The notes: a model not told the origin generated them from the sequence alone. Shown: positions 23,419 to 33,285, numbered from the stretch's first letter. The stretch: DNA of 64,000 nucleotides from Carposina sasakii (GCA_014607495.2 CP053161.1:9247115-9311114); one strand, 5' to 3'. Program-made: numbers and translations.

Positions 23419-24408
23419 TTTATTGTAATAACTGTGTACTTGGTACTCCTCTTCTTCTGTGTATGTTGTAATTTACCTATCTATTTATTTTACATGTATT
23501 TTACACACCAAACTATCTAGTTATAGATAGTAGATATAAGTACTTCATTTTGATCTTGTTGGTTAGCGACTCTTTAGTGTCCAATGATCACCTGGGTGAT
23601 CGATCAGAGACTACTCAAAATAAATAAGTATTTTGGTATTCTATAACCATCTTCGAATAAATACCACTTTTTGTGAATTTCGCTTCTCTAGAGTCATTCA
23701 TTTAAATCAAAGTGGATAAGACCTTCTTTTTAATGTTTTTCAATAATTAGATAGGTACAATGTAGGTAATGTTATGTTCTGTACTAATTAAAGTCAATTT
23801 TACATTTTGAATTAAAATTAAAATATGAATTACAAGTCTCATAAAAATATATACGATCGTACGTAAAACCTCGAATACAAGCTTTAGCGCTTGAGAAATC
23901 TACTTGAATCGTGACTTTATCTTCAAGTAAATCCCTTAAGATTACATGATTTGAACACAAAACAAATATATCAACTTTAATATAAGATCTAAATGTTCTC
24001 TCAAAGGACTATCCCAAAATTATATCATTGCCGTTTTCTTTATATTTTTGTGTAGAAGGTTAGTCGTAATATCTCATACAAAATGTTACTATTTTTTAAT
24101 TCCTCAATTAAGGTTGTAGGTACGAATAGGTCTGTAGATTAATTTATAAAGCATTATGGGCTTTTTACAACCTTCTACATAACTTGAATTAATGGGCAAT
24201 GATTTTCGAAAAATAATTCGACTTTCATTAATTATTTAGGTGAATAAGTACTACCATTAGAAAAACAAGATGGTACTGAAATTTAACCGATTTGTTATGT
24301 AGGTGATAAACCTACTATCATAATATCGAATATTTTCAATTTTCTTCTTATATCTTTAGTCAATTTTATCTGATGTATTAAATAAGTTTAATAATCTGCT
24401 TATAAATG
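23419..24408. other. unannotated AT-rich DNA
   Basis: Contains a weak imperfect inverted repeat (AGAAGGTT at about 24054, AACCTTCT at about 24169) and no gene. Confidence 0.4.
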
Positions 24409-24629
24409 ACTAGCGGTCGCCCACGACTTCGTCCGCGAAAGGGGGCATTGCACCCGTGCGAAGCCGGGGCGGATTGCTATATACCCTATAGACTTCCTCG
24501 ATAAACGGGCTATCTTTCACTGAAAGAATTTTTCAAATCAGACCAGTAGTTCCTGAGATTAGCGCGTTCAAACAAACAAACAAACAAACAAACTCTTCAG
24601 CTTTATAATATTAATTATATTAGTATAGA
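24409..24629 (-). mobile_element. non-autonomous Helitron-like element with intact ends
   Basis: On the minus strand it begins TCTATACTAATATAATTAATA immediately after an A (complement of 24630) and ends CGCGGACGAAGTCGTGGGCG, ACCG, CTAGT at 24413-24409. The interior has a (GTTT)n run and GCGCTAATCTCAGGAACTAC. TC start, GC-rich hairpin, CTAGT end and lack of a target duplication all fit Helitrons. Confidence 0.82.
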
Positions 24630-25437
24630 TAAATAATCTGAAACTTTAATACTACCTACTAACTGTTTAACTTTCAGCTAGCGTAGTCACGAAACACATT
24701 AATAATAATTTCTATTCTAAGTTTGTTGAGAGCAAGATGTGCATTTATTATTAAAGGAAAATCTGAGGTGTATATATTGCTGGAGATTTCCCAGAGGTTT
24801 CAGGTGTGGGACGTTTCTGTACTTCTAAAGCAGGTCTTACTAACGCATATCATGGTTATAGTAGTAAAACAGCAGCAGCTGTCGTGCGACTGAATCCAGA
24901 TAGAAATAAAAAAAAAACTATTTTGACCATATTTTTAGTCATGTAATGGTAATCGGCAATAATTCATGTATTTTACAGATATTGTCATACGAACGAACTT
25001 TATAAAGTAAATGTTAGAGGACCTTTATATAGTTATATTTAGTTTATTTGCTCAAACAGGTAGCTTGCAACAGTTAATAAAACTAAGTGGAACTTTATTT
25101 ATCAGTTTATTAGCTCAAGCTCTATCTATACCAACAACGTCTGTTTTCTACATGATACCCAAAGGGTCTCGACAAACGTGTTCCAAACATATCACGTCAG
25201 TGGAAAATCACTGAAACTTTATATCATTTGAAAAATTACTTGACATGACTTCATAGACATTAGCGCCACCGTAATGATGGCTGTGGCACCATTGCAATGT
25301 CAAAGACTGCACTTGTCTGGTGCACAAAGGTCTATGTGAACAAGTGAAACAATTGCTTCAAAGGAAGGCACTGTCCCGTCAGTACCCGTTATAATGTAGA
25401 TGTGCCAGACTAGCAAATTTAATTGAATTTCATTTGA
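24630..25437. other. unannotated DNA
   Basis: The frame at 25011-25214 has no motif. No gene supported. Confidence 0.4.
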
Positions 25438-25551
25438 ATAAGCTCTAAGTTATAAAATGATTAATAAAGAAAATGGAAAAATTTCTTCACCCGAGTGGGA
25501 ATCGAACCCACGATCACTGCAAACCGTACCAGCTGCTATAAGCTCTAAGTT
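25438..25551 (-). mobile_element. very short tRNA-derived SINE-1 with 14-bp target duplication
   Basis: ATAAGCTCTAAGTT lies at 25438-25451 and 25538-25551. The 86-bp minus-strand insert contains the T-arm/B-box GTGGGTTCGATTCCCACTCG, then GGTGAAG and a T-rich tail with TTTTCTTTATTAAT. It is a tRNA-like head fused to a short tail, 5' truncated relative to 29840-29945. Confidence 0.9.
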
Positions 25552-25631
25552 GTTTGCAAAAGCTTTCGAGATGTCGGAATAACTTTACAGGTACAAACTT
25601 AGCTCAAATTTTAAAGCAGTCAAGACCTTCC

Positions 25632-25684
25632 TACTGTAAGAAATTATTACTTATATTATACAGATCATTACGAGTAGTATTACT
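25632..25684 (+). repeat. 53-bp direct repeat, left copy
   Basis: Identical over 53 bp to 30911-30963 (starts TACTGTAAGAAATTATTACT, ends GAGTAGTATTACT), with unrelated flanks on both sides. The two copies bracket the block holding the mariner-type and THAP-type transposon remains. Confidence 0.95.
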
Positions 25685-25945
25685 CATGGCATCAAATCTT
25701 CACACTAAAAAACTTGCACTTATGTCTATGGATCAAAGAATGAACTATAAACACTAGAGAATGATATTATTTCATTTGGACATGTTACCATTCATTCTCT
25801 TTGACCAGTTTGAGCACCATCTCTACTTAGTCTGTGGTATAGTACTTGACGAGCAAAGAATATACTTACTCTCGACGAGTGAACCGTTGCGTCGATTTAT
25901 TTCCGTAGGTTATCCTCAAATTGCTGCTATACGAGTCAAAGCTGC

Positions 25946-26590
25946 TATACAGGGTGTCCCAAGAAATAGTGTCAAGCGGAAGTCCAAGGACAGAATACCC
26001 CTAGGGGTACCCGAATTACCCCCATGTATGTTCCGCGACTTTTTGTAGTTTTCGAGATATGATTTTTTTTCATATTTTTTTGTTAAACCTTGGCTTATTT
26101 AACATTATTGGTCACAGAGACATCAATTGTTGAGATACAAGCTTGATTTTTTTTTCTGAAATAGGTGAACAGTAGCACTTGCAAAAACAAAAGCAATTGT
26201 GAGCCGATATGCTACTATTAAGCCATAAAAAAAATGTTGAATCCTAAGTTTGTTAAAATGTTTAAATTAAAGATCTCTTTTGAAACGATTAAAAAAAAAA
26301 ATTATCCCAAAAATGTTACAAAATTATTTTTAAAAACTTGCCAATTTCGTCAGCTATTTGCCATGTAAATTTGATTGAGCTATCTCCACGACTTCATACT
26401 TGAAAAAATGTTTGAAACACAGTAAGTCGAAAAAACTTAATTAAAAGATTGGGCCGAATAAAACTAAAAAAATGTTATTATTGATTGTTTATTATTAAAT
26501 CACAAAAAGTTTTCGAAATGTCGCCCTTCCTGCTCGATACAAATTCTACATCGCCTTAAAAAAAATTCTTGTAGTCTACAAGACCATGTT
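25946..26590 (+). repeat. left terminal inverted repeat of the mariner-type element
   Basis: Pairs with 27965-28610. It includes ACCCCTAGGGGTACCCGAAT, ATTGTTGAGATACAAGCTTG and, innermost, the complement of the transposase 3' coding end (TACATCGCCTTAAAAA). The inner boundary is fuzzy. Confidence 0.9.
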
Positions 26591-26970
26591 AACAGGTCTA
26601 TTGCGTGACGTCACTCAATACACGGGGCAGTTGAGCTGTAAGGGTGATTATGAGTGCAATTCTCGGAATTTACTACCTGAGTTGCGGCAAGGCAAGGGGA
26701 AGCGTGAGGTGAGGGAGCGGGGTTAGCGTTGGTCCATTGTGTTCGGCGGCTACCGGTCAGTTGACCATTTGCTTGCATTTGCGCCCGACGTTACTTCTTT
26801 ACTAGCTCCATTGTGATTATTTGACGAACTTTGCTTTCTTTACGGACTTCGGTTGCATATCGATTGGCTTTTGTGTGGTGTTACGAACTTTCTTAGACGA
26901 CTTTGGCTTTCTCAACGGACTTCGGAGTGCACATCAATTGGGATTTCTAAGCGCAATAAATTGGTGAGCT

Positions 26971-28053
26971 ATGTCTTTCTCGTCAAGAGATTATGCGCTT
27001 ATGCATTACTTTTATGGCTATGCAAAAGGAAATGCTTCGGAAGCGGCTAGATTGTACAGACAGCAGGTACAAAACAGTGGTGAACCTCAGCCTGAGACTT
27101 GGCCTGATCATCGTACAATTTTGCGAGTCCATAATAGTTACATGGAAGGTCGCCTACCAGGTAGAAGACCCGGGCGTCCATCACAAATGCATGACCCAGA
27201 TGTGGTCGATTCAGTGGTCGAAGAAGTGGCAAGAGACCCATCAGTTAGTGTCAGAACCATAGAACGCCGCACCGAAATTCCAAAATCAGAAGCACATCGG
27301 ATACTACAAAAAGAGGGATTTCACCCATATCATATTCAAAAAGTTCAGCAGCTTAAGCCCGAAGATTATCCGAGAAGGGTGGCGTTTTGTAAGAAATGTT
27401 GCGGCGTCAAGCTGAAGACGCAAATTTTTTTAATACGATTTTATGGACCGACGAATCTCATTTTAAACGATGTGGAATTTTCAACATTCACAATTATCAT
27501 TCTTGGAGCATTGAAAATCCACACATGACACGTGCCTCCAATTTTCAAGAACAATTTAGTGTGAACTTGTGGTCAGGCGTCTTAAAATGGACAGCTGATT
27601 GGCCCCTTTCAACTGCCTGACCGATTAAATGGCGAGTCCTACTTGGAATTTTTACGGCAAGATCTCGACGATCTTTTAGAAAATGTAGACCTATTAACGC
27701 GTAGAAATATGATATTTCAAAACGACGGCGCTCCATGTCACTTCGCGAGGATTGTCAGACAACATTTAACCGAAAGGTTTGGAGACAAGTGGATCGGCCG
27801 TGGGGGGCCCATTGCCTGGCCGCCACGGTCTCCCGACTTAAACCCCATCGATTTCTTCGTTTGGGGGTATTATAAAGAATTAGTTTACGACAAGGATATC
27901 AGAAACATAGCGGAACTACGAACAAAACTAAGACAAGCAGAAGAAACAATAAAAAGCAACAGGGTAGCGTTCTTACGACTAAAAGAAAAATTTTTAAGGC
28001 GATGTAGAATTTGTATCGAGCAGGAAGGGCGACATTTCGAAAACTTTTTGTGA
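26971..28053 (+). pseudogene. mariner-type transposase, two frameshifts, DD41D spacing
   Basis: Cut-and-paste transposase. The first frame from ATG 26971 (MSFSSRDYALMHYFYGYA) holds the DNA-binding half with two helix-turn-helix segments and the linker GRRPGRPSQ. A 1-nt deletion near 27391 moves to the frame at 27396 (MLRRQAEDANFFN), which carries the first catalytic Asp in ILWTDESHF. A 1-nt insertion in the A-run near 27588 moves to the third frame with the second Asp in QNDGAPCHF and the third in SPDLNPIDFFVWG, 41 residues later. That spacing corresponds to the DD41D group. It ends RICIEQEGRHFENFL at a TGA (28051). An intact relative would be about 350 residues. Confidence 0.9.
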
Positions 28054-28610
28054 TTTAATAATAAACAATCAATAATAACATTTTTTTAGTTTTATTCGGC
28101 CCAATCTTTTAATTAAGTTTTTTCGACTTACTGTGTTTCAAACATTTTTTCAAGTATGAAGTCGTGGAGATAGCTCAATCAAATTTACATGGCAAATAGC
28201 TGACGAAATTGGCAAGTTTTTAAAAATAATTTTGGAGACATTTTTGGGATAATTTTTTTTTTTTAATCGTTTCAAAAGAGATCTTTAATTTAAACATTTT
28301 AACAAACTTAGGATTCAACATTTTTTTTATGGCTTAATAGTAGCATATCGGCTCACAATTGCTTTTGTTTTTGCAAGTGCTACTGTTCACCTATTTCAAA
28401 AAAAAAAAATCAAGCTTGTATCTCAACAATTGATGTCTCTGTGACCAATAATGTTAAATAAGCCAAGGTTTAACAAAAAAATATGAAAAAAAATCATATC
28501 TCGAAAACTACAAAAAGTCGCGGAACATACATGGGGGTAATTCGGGTACCCCTAGGGGTATTCTGTCCTTGGACTTCCGCTTGACACTATTTCTTGGGAC
28601 ATCCTGTATA
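27965..28610 (-). repeat. right terminal inverted repeat of the mariner-type element
   Basis: Inverted partner of 25946-26590. Its inner end overlaps the transposase C-terminal codons (27965-28053). Confidence 0.9.
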
Positions 28611-28633
28611 TGGTTTCTTTTACATTATACAAT

Positions 28634-28929
28634 AATGTTTTCTAAGTGCTGTGTTAGAAATTGTGAAAGTAGGCGTAAGGACGTCATTCTACATAGCTTT
28701 CCGAAAAGTGAGATAGGACTCCAAAATTGGTTATTGTGTCTTCGTGCCCATTGTGATCATTTACAACAAATAAACAAGGTGGAAATCAGCAAGTTATATG
28801 TTTACCACAAACATTTTGAGCAAAAATTTATCACAACCCAAACAGCGACTTCACATAGGTGCTAAACCTACATTGTTTAGTGACAATGAAATTGCTACCG
28901 GAATTCCAGAACAAGTTTGCGCAGACAGT
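28634..28929 (+). pseudogene. THAP zinc-finger exon of a P-element-type transposase (exon 1)
   Basis: ATG 28634 reads MFSKCCVRNCESRR, with HSFPK and NWLLCLRAH downstream: the first Cys pair (C-x3-C), the FPK motif and the conserved Trp of a C2CH THAP DNA-binding domain. The second half reads YVYHKHFE, where C-x2-H-F is expected, so the third zinc ligand is Tyr (TAC for TGC). A 1-nt frameshift near 28845 moves to the frame reading RLHIGAKPTLFSDNEI, the usual segment after a THAP domain. The exon ends GACAGTG, then GTAGGT as a donor, in phase 1. The mariner-type element inserted 24 bp upstream of the ATG. Confidence 0.8.
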
Positions 28930-29046
28930 GGTAGGTTAAGACGTTCTATGGTCCTAACATATCTTATCATAATAAAATTTACATATTAAATTTAAAAATG
29001 CTTAATATGTCATTAATTTGTAAAGTATATTTTATGTGGTTTCAGA

Positions 29047-29129
29047 AAATATCGATCCAATTATAAAGCATGTTTATTACTCCAAAAAGAAAAAACATTA
29101 TGACCATACATATGTTAAAATTTTGTCTG
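29047..29129 (+). pseudogene. THAP-type transposase exon 2
   Basis: An acceptor (TGTGGTTTCAG) precedes and a consensus donor (GGTAAGTA) follows. In phase 1 the exon continues the exon-1 frame without stops: ENIDPIIKHVYYSKKKKHYD then HTYVKILSG. Agreement of phase at both ends supports real splicing in the ancestor. Confidence 0.65.
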
Positions 29130-29541
29130 GTAAGTAAACTATAAACATAGCTACATGCTAATTCTTATTATTTATTTTACATACATTAAAAGAATGTTTC
29201 CATTATGTATGATGTTAAGAACGCCCTCTGGCATCTACCACACGAACAACTAGCTGTTAACGAAGCCCCACTAATAGAAAAAGATGATCACCGATGGCCG
29301 CAAGGAGGCGCTGCTACAATCTATAAAGGCGACCGCTCGGACATCGGACCCTCACTATTTTTGATAATTTTACATACATTTTATCTCAAGAATTGTATCG
29401 CATTATTGTACATTCTATATATATAAATATAAATAAACCTACTAGTTCCAAAATCAATAAATTACTCATTGAAGTCTACCTGAATGAACCCTGGAAAAGT
29501 TAGAATCAACAACAATATGAATAAATTACTTGTTATTGCAG

Positions 29542-29672
29542 AGATCATGCCATCCACTTCCTCTAATGTGGGGAATATCTTGGTGTCAAAGTTAAGTCCT
29601 CAACCATCTACATCCTGCGCTGTTGAGCAAATTATAGTACCAGACTTGTGCATACAGTCAGATATGACTCAA
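29542..29672 (+). pseudogene. THAP-type transposase exon 3
   Basis: Acceptor CTTGTTATTGCAG and donor AAAGTAAGTA. In phase 1 it reads EIMPSTSSNVGNILVSKLSP and continues open to the donor. It would be the Ser-rich linker after the THAP domain. The central catalytic region expected next is absent before exon 4. Confidence 0.6.
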
Positions 29673-29839
29673 AGTAAGTAGTGAATGCATGTAAAAGCAA
29701 TGTGTATAAGTACCAAAGCTCACATGTTTGATACCGATTTTTTCAATATTTCTTGCAAATAAAGACATAACACCAAAAATAGCTTTACAAATAATTTGTA
29801 CAAAATCAAAATCCTGTAAATTCTTTGCTTACATTGATT

Positions 29840-29945
29840 GACCCGGTGGCTTAGTGGTTGTAGCGGCTGGCACGTTTTGCTGCAGTCGTGGGTTCAATTC
29901 CCACTCGGGTGAATAATTTTTTCCATTTTCTTTATTAATAATTTT
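29840..29945 (+). mobile_element. tRNA-derived SINE-1, near full-length
   Basis: It starts GACCCGGTGGCTTAGTGG (A-box TGGCTTAGTGG) and has B-box GGTTCAATTCC followed by CACTCGGGT, which pairs with the 5' ACCCGG as an acceptor stem. The T-rich tail reads TTTCCATTTTCTTTATTAATA. The flanks TTACATTGATTG and TTACATTATTG look like a slightly diverged target duplication. It sits in an intron of the THAP-type pseudogene. Confidence 0.85.
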
Positions 29946-30033
29946 ACATTATTGTTTATTTACTCGTTAAAAATGTCAAGTCAAAAATACCTATACATTT
30001 TATAATAATAAGATAAGGGCAGGAAACTGATAA

Positions 30034-30176
30034 TATGGTTGATCCTGACCGTCTCACTCAAACGTAAATTTAATCATAGGTCTATCCCTCTCCGTTCTTA
30101 ACATGAATGGCTGAGAGAGAAAGGGGTAGGTTGGACTAATTTTAGGTTTAAGAGTGACGGTCAGAATCGACCATAA
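30034..30176. mobile_element. palindromic mini-element, copy 1
   Basis: The ends TATGGTTGATCCTGACCGTC and GACGGTCAGAATCGACCATA are inverted. The arms continue through AAACNTAAA and AGGTCTATCCCTCTCC-like blocks. Non-coding; also inside the THAP-type pseudogene. Confidence 0.75.
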
Positions 30177-30210
30177 TGAGATATTAAAAAAAACATAAAT
30201 CTTCTGACAT

Positions 30211-30328
30211 AATATGGTCAATTCTGGTAGTCACACTTAAACCTAAACTTAAAATTAGTCCTACCTGTCCTATTCTCTCTTGGCCATTTTGGTTAAGAAT
30301 GGAAAGATATAGACCTGACTAATATAAT
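30211..30328. mobile_element. palindromic mini-element, copy 2
   Basis: The left arm AATATGGTCAATTCTGGTAG TCACACTTAAACCTAAA matches copy 1's right arm inverted. The right arm is incomplete, ending at GACTAATATAATAT. Only 35 bp separate the copies. Confidence 0.65.
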
Positions 30329-30357
30329 ATATATATATAGTTTGATTTTTTTTTTAG

Positions 30358-30424
30358 GTCAAAAACTGCGCTCGGGTATTTAGTAAGACAGTAGCCGCTG
30401 CATTATGTTATACCACTGAATTTG
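30358..30424 (+). pseudogene. P-element-type transposase C-terminal exon A
   Basis: After a T-rich acceptor (TTTTTTTTTAG) the exon reads VKNCARVFSKTVAAALCYTT EF and ends at a GTAAGC donor. The pattern (V/A)xxFSxTVAxAL belongs to the C-terminal part of P-element/THAP9-like transposases. The phase does not match the exon-3 end, as expected if the intervening catalytic exons were lost. Confidence 0.65.
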
Positions 30425-30514
30425 GTAAGCATTTTACTTACAAATTACTTCTTTGGTTTGATTGTGTCATAAATGTGTAAATGTTCGAATAATTTTATTT
30501 CTATTTTCTTTTAG

Positions 30515-30657
30515 GTCATTAATCATTATACAGATGGAAGCATTGTCAGCTCAACAACGCAAAACACAGCCGATATAGTCGATTTTTTCGACGACCTATT
30601 TGATTGAAAAAATTAAAAATATATAGAAGTAAATTAAAAAATAAAAGAATTAATAAA
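30515..30657 (+). pseudogene. P-element-type transposase C-terminal exon B and polyadenylation signals
   Basis: Acceptor TTCTTTTAG, then a frame ending QNTADIVDFFDDLFD and TGA at 30605-30607. TAD-x4-FFDxLFD is the characteristic C-terminus of P-type transposases. AATAAA signals lie at 30640 and 30652. The phase with exon A does not join cleanly, so a frame-disrupting change is likely. Confidence 0.7.
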
Positions 30658-30910
30658 TGAAATGTGTCTTTTATTACACAGCAATGATATTTTTGAAATT
30701 TCCTAGAGTTTACCTTTAAAGGGTAACCTGAAAGGTAGGGCTAGCCGCTGCTGCTCCGAGGTGGCAAATTACAATATCCCATGCCGTTGACCTACCACGT
30801 CTACTATCATGCATTAAAAAACTACTGTCATTATCAAAACTTTATCATTCTCTACTCAATGCCTAGAGGCTATATGGGCTAATTTCTTAGTACGGGGGAT
30901 GGTCGTCTGA

Positions 30911-30963
30911 TACTGTAAGAAATTATTACTTATATTATACAGATCATTACGAGTAGTATTACT
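30911..30963 (+). repeat. 53-bp direct repeat, right copy
   Basis: Identical to 25632-25684; bounds the nested transposon block on its right. Confidence 0.95.
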
Positions 30964-31555
30964 TTATTTTCTTGGTTAGACTAAATTCCTAAATACGTCT
31001 CTATTCAGGTTGTTAAATAATTTGTAAGTACTTGGAAATGTGTATCTAAAAACAATCCGAACATTCTAGATAGTAATAAAAACGCACAGTGAGTTTACAT
31101 TAGACAGTTGCCTAAATATAACATATTCGTGACAGGTAGACACACAAATCTTCGCCGAGGCTATACGTCGTTGTAGTAATGAAGTACCTCAATGTCGGTA
31201 AGTCCTCAATGTCGGCGCTACTGTCTTTATAATTTTAACATTAATCCTTTTATTTTATTTTTCTCCATGAAAACCTAAAGGACTTCTTATTGAAATAGAT
31301 TTAGATAATAAATTAGCGAAGCCAAATGTGAGTCCACGAAAATAAAGTTCAAGGACATATGTGTAGTAAACTTGTGCAAAGGCGAGGGCAAAAACTTTAC
31401 GATCAATCAAAAGGTTGGCTTTGTTTGCTATTTATAAAAATAAAGTAAATATTTAACAGGTTAAGGTACGGCGTCCTTATGACTTTGTAAAATGAGATTA
31501 TGTCTTTATGTAAAAATGCTAAATATGTTTAGTGTTATTATTTATGCATAATAAA
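30964..31555. other. unannotated DNA
   Basis: Has a short local tandem, CCTCAATGTCGG twice at about 31188-31217. No gene. Confidence 0.5.
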
Positions 31556-31700
31556 TCGTTAAAATTATAAAACAATATCACATCCCCCTGTCTGTCTGTC
31601 CCTTTGTATGCTTAGCTCTTCAAAACTACGCAAAGAATTTTGATACAGTTTTTCTAATATATGGAGTGTTTCAAGAGGAAGGTTTATATGTAGACATGGG
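31556..31700 (+). mobile_element. Helitron-like fragment (5' half)
   Basis: AAATTATAAAACAATATCACA, GTCTGTCTGTCCCTTTGTATGCTTAG and GAAGGTTTATATGTA are the inverted counterparts of the 7488-7669 interior, so this is the same family in plus orientation. The CTAGT end is missing. Confidence 0.6.
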
Positions 31701-31981
31701 TCGTACTTGACGATTTGCATACCAGGGCTTCAAAGTACCTACGTCCATCAATTCGTACCAGGGCTAAAAACCAGGTTTTCAGATACTTTGAAGTATTTTT
31801 AACTACGTAGGAAATTGATCCTTATCGTGACTGTAATAAGTAACATTATAGCGATTGGACAGCGAAATACTTTAAATACCTACTTCATTCTCTTGTGTAC
31901 CATACTTGTTGTTGGAAGTTTTAATTGCAGTATGTATGTATGTACCAAAAAAGAGTTTCACAGTGCACAGCACGTCTACGA

Positions 31982-32222
31982 GACTTCCTACTCCTGCACA
32001 CTTTTGGGGGTCCAAACCGGGTACAGCTCCTGCGTCGTCAGCAGAAGCGGGCACAGCTCATCTATTAGACTGCCCACTTTTGCACACTTTTGGAGGTCCA
32101 ACCCGGGTACAGCTCCGGCGCCGTCATCAGCAGCGGGCACAGTATTTCCATTAGACTGCCTACTTTTGCACACTTTTGAAACTCCAGCCCTGCAGCTTTG
32201 GCGCTGTCAGCAGGAGCTTGCT
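31982..32222 (+). repeat. 86-bp minisatellite, about 2.8 units
   Basis: Units start at 31982, 32068 and 32154 with GACTKCCTACTTTTGCACAC and contain TCCAACCCGGGTACAGCTCC and GTCATCAGCAGCGGGCACAG. GC-rich within AT-rich DNA. The period is not a multiple of three, so it is not a coding repeat. Confidence 0.9.
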
Positions 32223-32430
32223 CACGTATAGTCGTGCTGCATATTTCGAGTCCGCTGTACAAAATATGTACTGTAAACAAACAACTTGTACCAAGTTGTT
32301 AATAAGGTTTTTACAGAAATATTATCCTTATTTTCTTAGACATAAAGAACATAATCGTGCTACAAAATAAATACCTTCATTGAATAACTACCTTCAATAA
32401 ATACCTACCTTCAAGTATTCCATGGGTTGC

Positions 32431-32940
32431 CGGGCGCCGATGCCTAGGTACTAAAGTATTTCAGAGAAAAATAGTCCTTATTTCAATAAGGCTGCGTGTT
32501 TTAATCTCGCTAGCAAAAAAAAAATACTTTTTTACTTTGAAAGTATTTTCTTTCAGATAGCGCGATTATACACCTTAATGGATATAGCCTAAGGTTTAAT
32601 TTTGAATTCAAACTATCACCACGATACTTGCAACGTAAATACTTTCAAAGTCTTCCACGTATTTCGACCAGTACCTGGTTGCAGGGCGCCCCGCCGATGC
32701 CTAATAAAGTATTTCATAGAAAAATAGTCCTTATTTCAATAAGGCTGCGTGTTATAATCCCGCTGGCAAAAAAAAAACTTTTTTCTTTGAAAGTATTTTC
32801 TTTCACATAGCGCGATTATACATCTTAATAGATATAGCCTAAGGTTTAATTTTGGATTCAAACTATCACTATGATACTTGCAAGGCAAATACCTTCAAAG
32901 TCTACCGCGTATTTCGGCCCGTACCTGGTTTACGTACTTC
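32431..32940 (+). repeat. tandem duplication of a ~253-bp unit
   Basis: ATAGTCCTTATTTCAATAAG starts at 32471 and again at 32724 (253 bp apart). Both units also share GGGCGCC...GATGCCTA, TTTGAAAGTATTTTCTTTCA, GCGCGATTATACA and CAGTACCTGGTT-type ends, with scattered substitutions. TACCAGG/CCTGGTT words also occur upstream at 31720-31790, so the whole 31.7-33.0 kb segment may be one decayed element. Confidence 0.85.
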
Positions 32941-33004
32941 CAAGTTAAAACCTGGTTTTAAAACCAGGTCGCGTAAATACGCACCATCCCTATTTATATG
33001 CATA

Positions 33005-33055
33005 ACTAGCAACGCGCCCGGCTTGGCACGGGTAGGTACAATGTTATTGGAAAAA
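33005..33055 (-). mobile_element. Helitron-like 3'-end stub
   Basis: ACTAGCAACGCGCCCGGCTTGGCACGGGT on the plus strand is the inverted Helitron 3' terminus (CTAGT plus GC-rich hairpin). The rest is missing. Confidence 0.6.
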
Positions 33056-33164
33056 GAAAAAAAAAACGTGAAACACATGAACGTATAAAGAATAATTATA
33101 TTGCTCTTTATACGTTCATGGTGAAACAACTAAAAAATAAAGTATCAAAAGAAACCTTTCCTCT

Positions 33165-33285
33165 TTATCATCATCATCAAGCAGTCCACTGTTGGACGTA
33201 GGCTTCCCCCAGGGCACGCCACATGACTGCCATGGGGGGTATTTGCCCATAGTCACCACGCTGGGCAGGCGGGCTTATTTCCTCT
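33165..33285 (-). repeat. LINE/SINE 3'-tail fragment
   Basis: (ATC)n then AGCAGTCCACTGTTGGACG TAGGCTTCCCCC, GGCACGCCACATGACTGCC and CCATAGTCACCACGCTGGGC: the inverted version of the 4800-4915 module, best preserved here, with a (GATGAT)n tail on the minus strand. Confidence 0.7.

Larger units (their letters stand above)
25946..28610 (+). mobile_element. mariner/Tc1-superfamily transposon with ~640-bp terminal inverted repeats
   Basis: The ends are TATACAGGGTGTCCCAAGAA (left) and, inverted, TATACAGGATGTCCCAAGAA (right). The inverted match continues about 640 bp inward with few differences. Between lies a transposase gene whose last ~30 codons are inside the right repeat, so the left repeat carries an inverted copy of them. 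Terminal TA fits the superfamily's TA target. The transposase has two frameshifts, so the copy is dead but could be mobilised in trans. Confidence 0.92.

Noticed and set aside
29840..29912. Functional tRNA gene
   Set aside because: A and B boxes and a partial acceptor stem are present, but the anticodon arm does not fold well and the sequence continues into a SINE tail shared with other copies.
31815..32231. 138-codon frame through the 86-bp minisatellite
   Set aside because: The repeat period is not a multiple of three, so the protein would change frame each unit; better explained as a non-coding tandem array.
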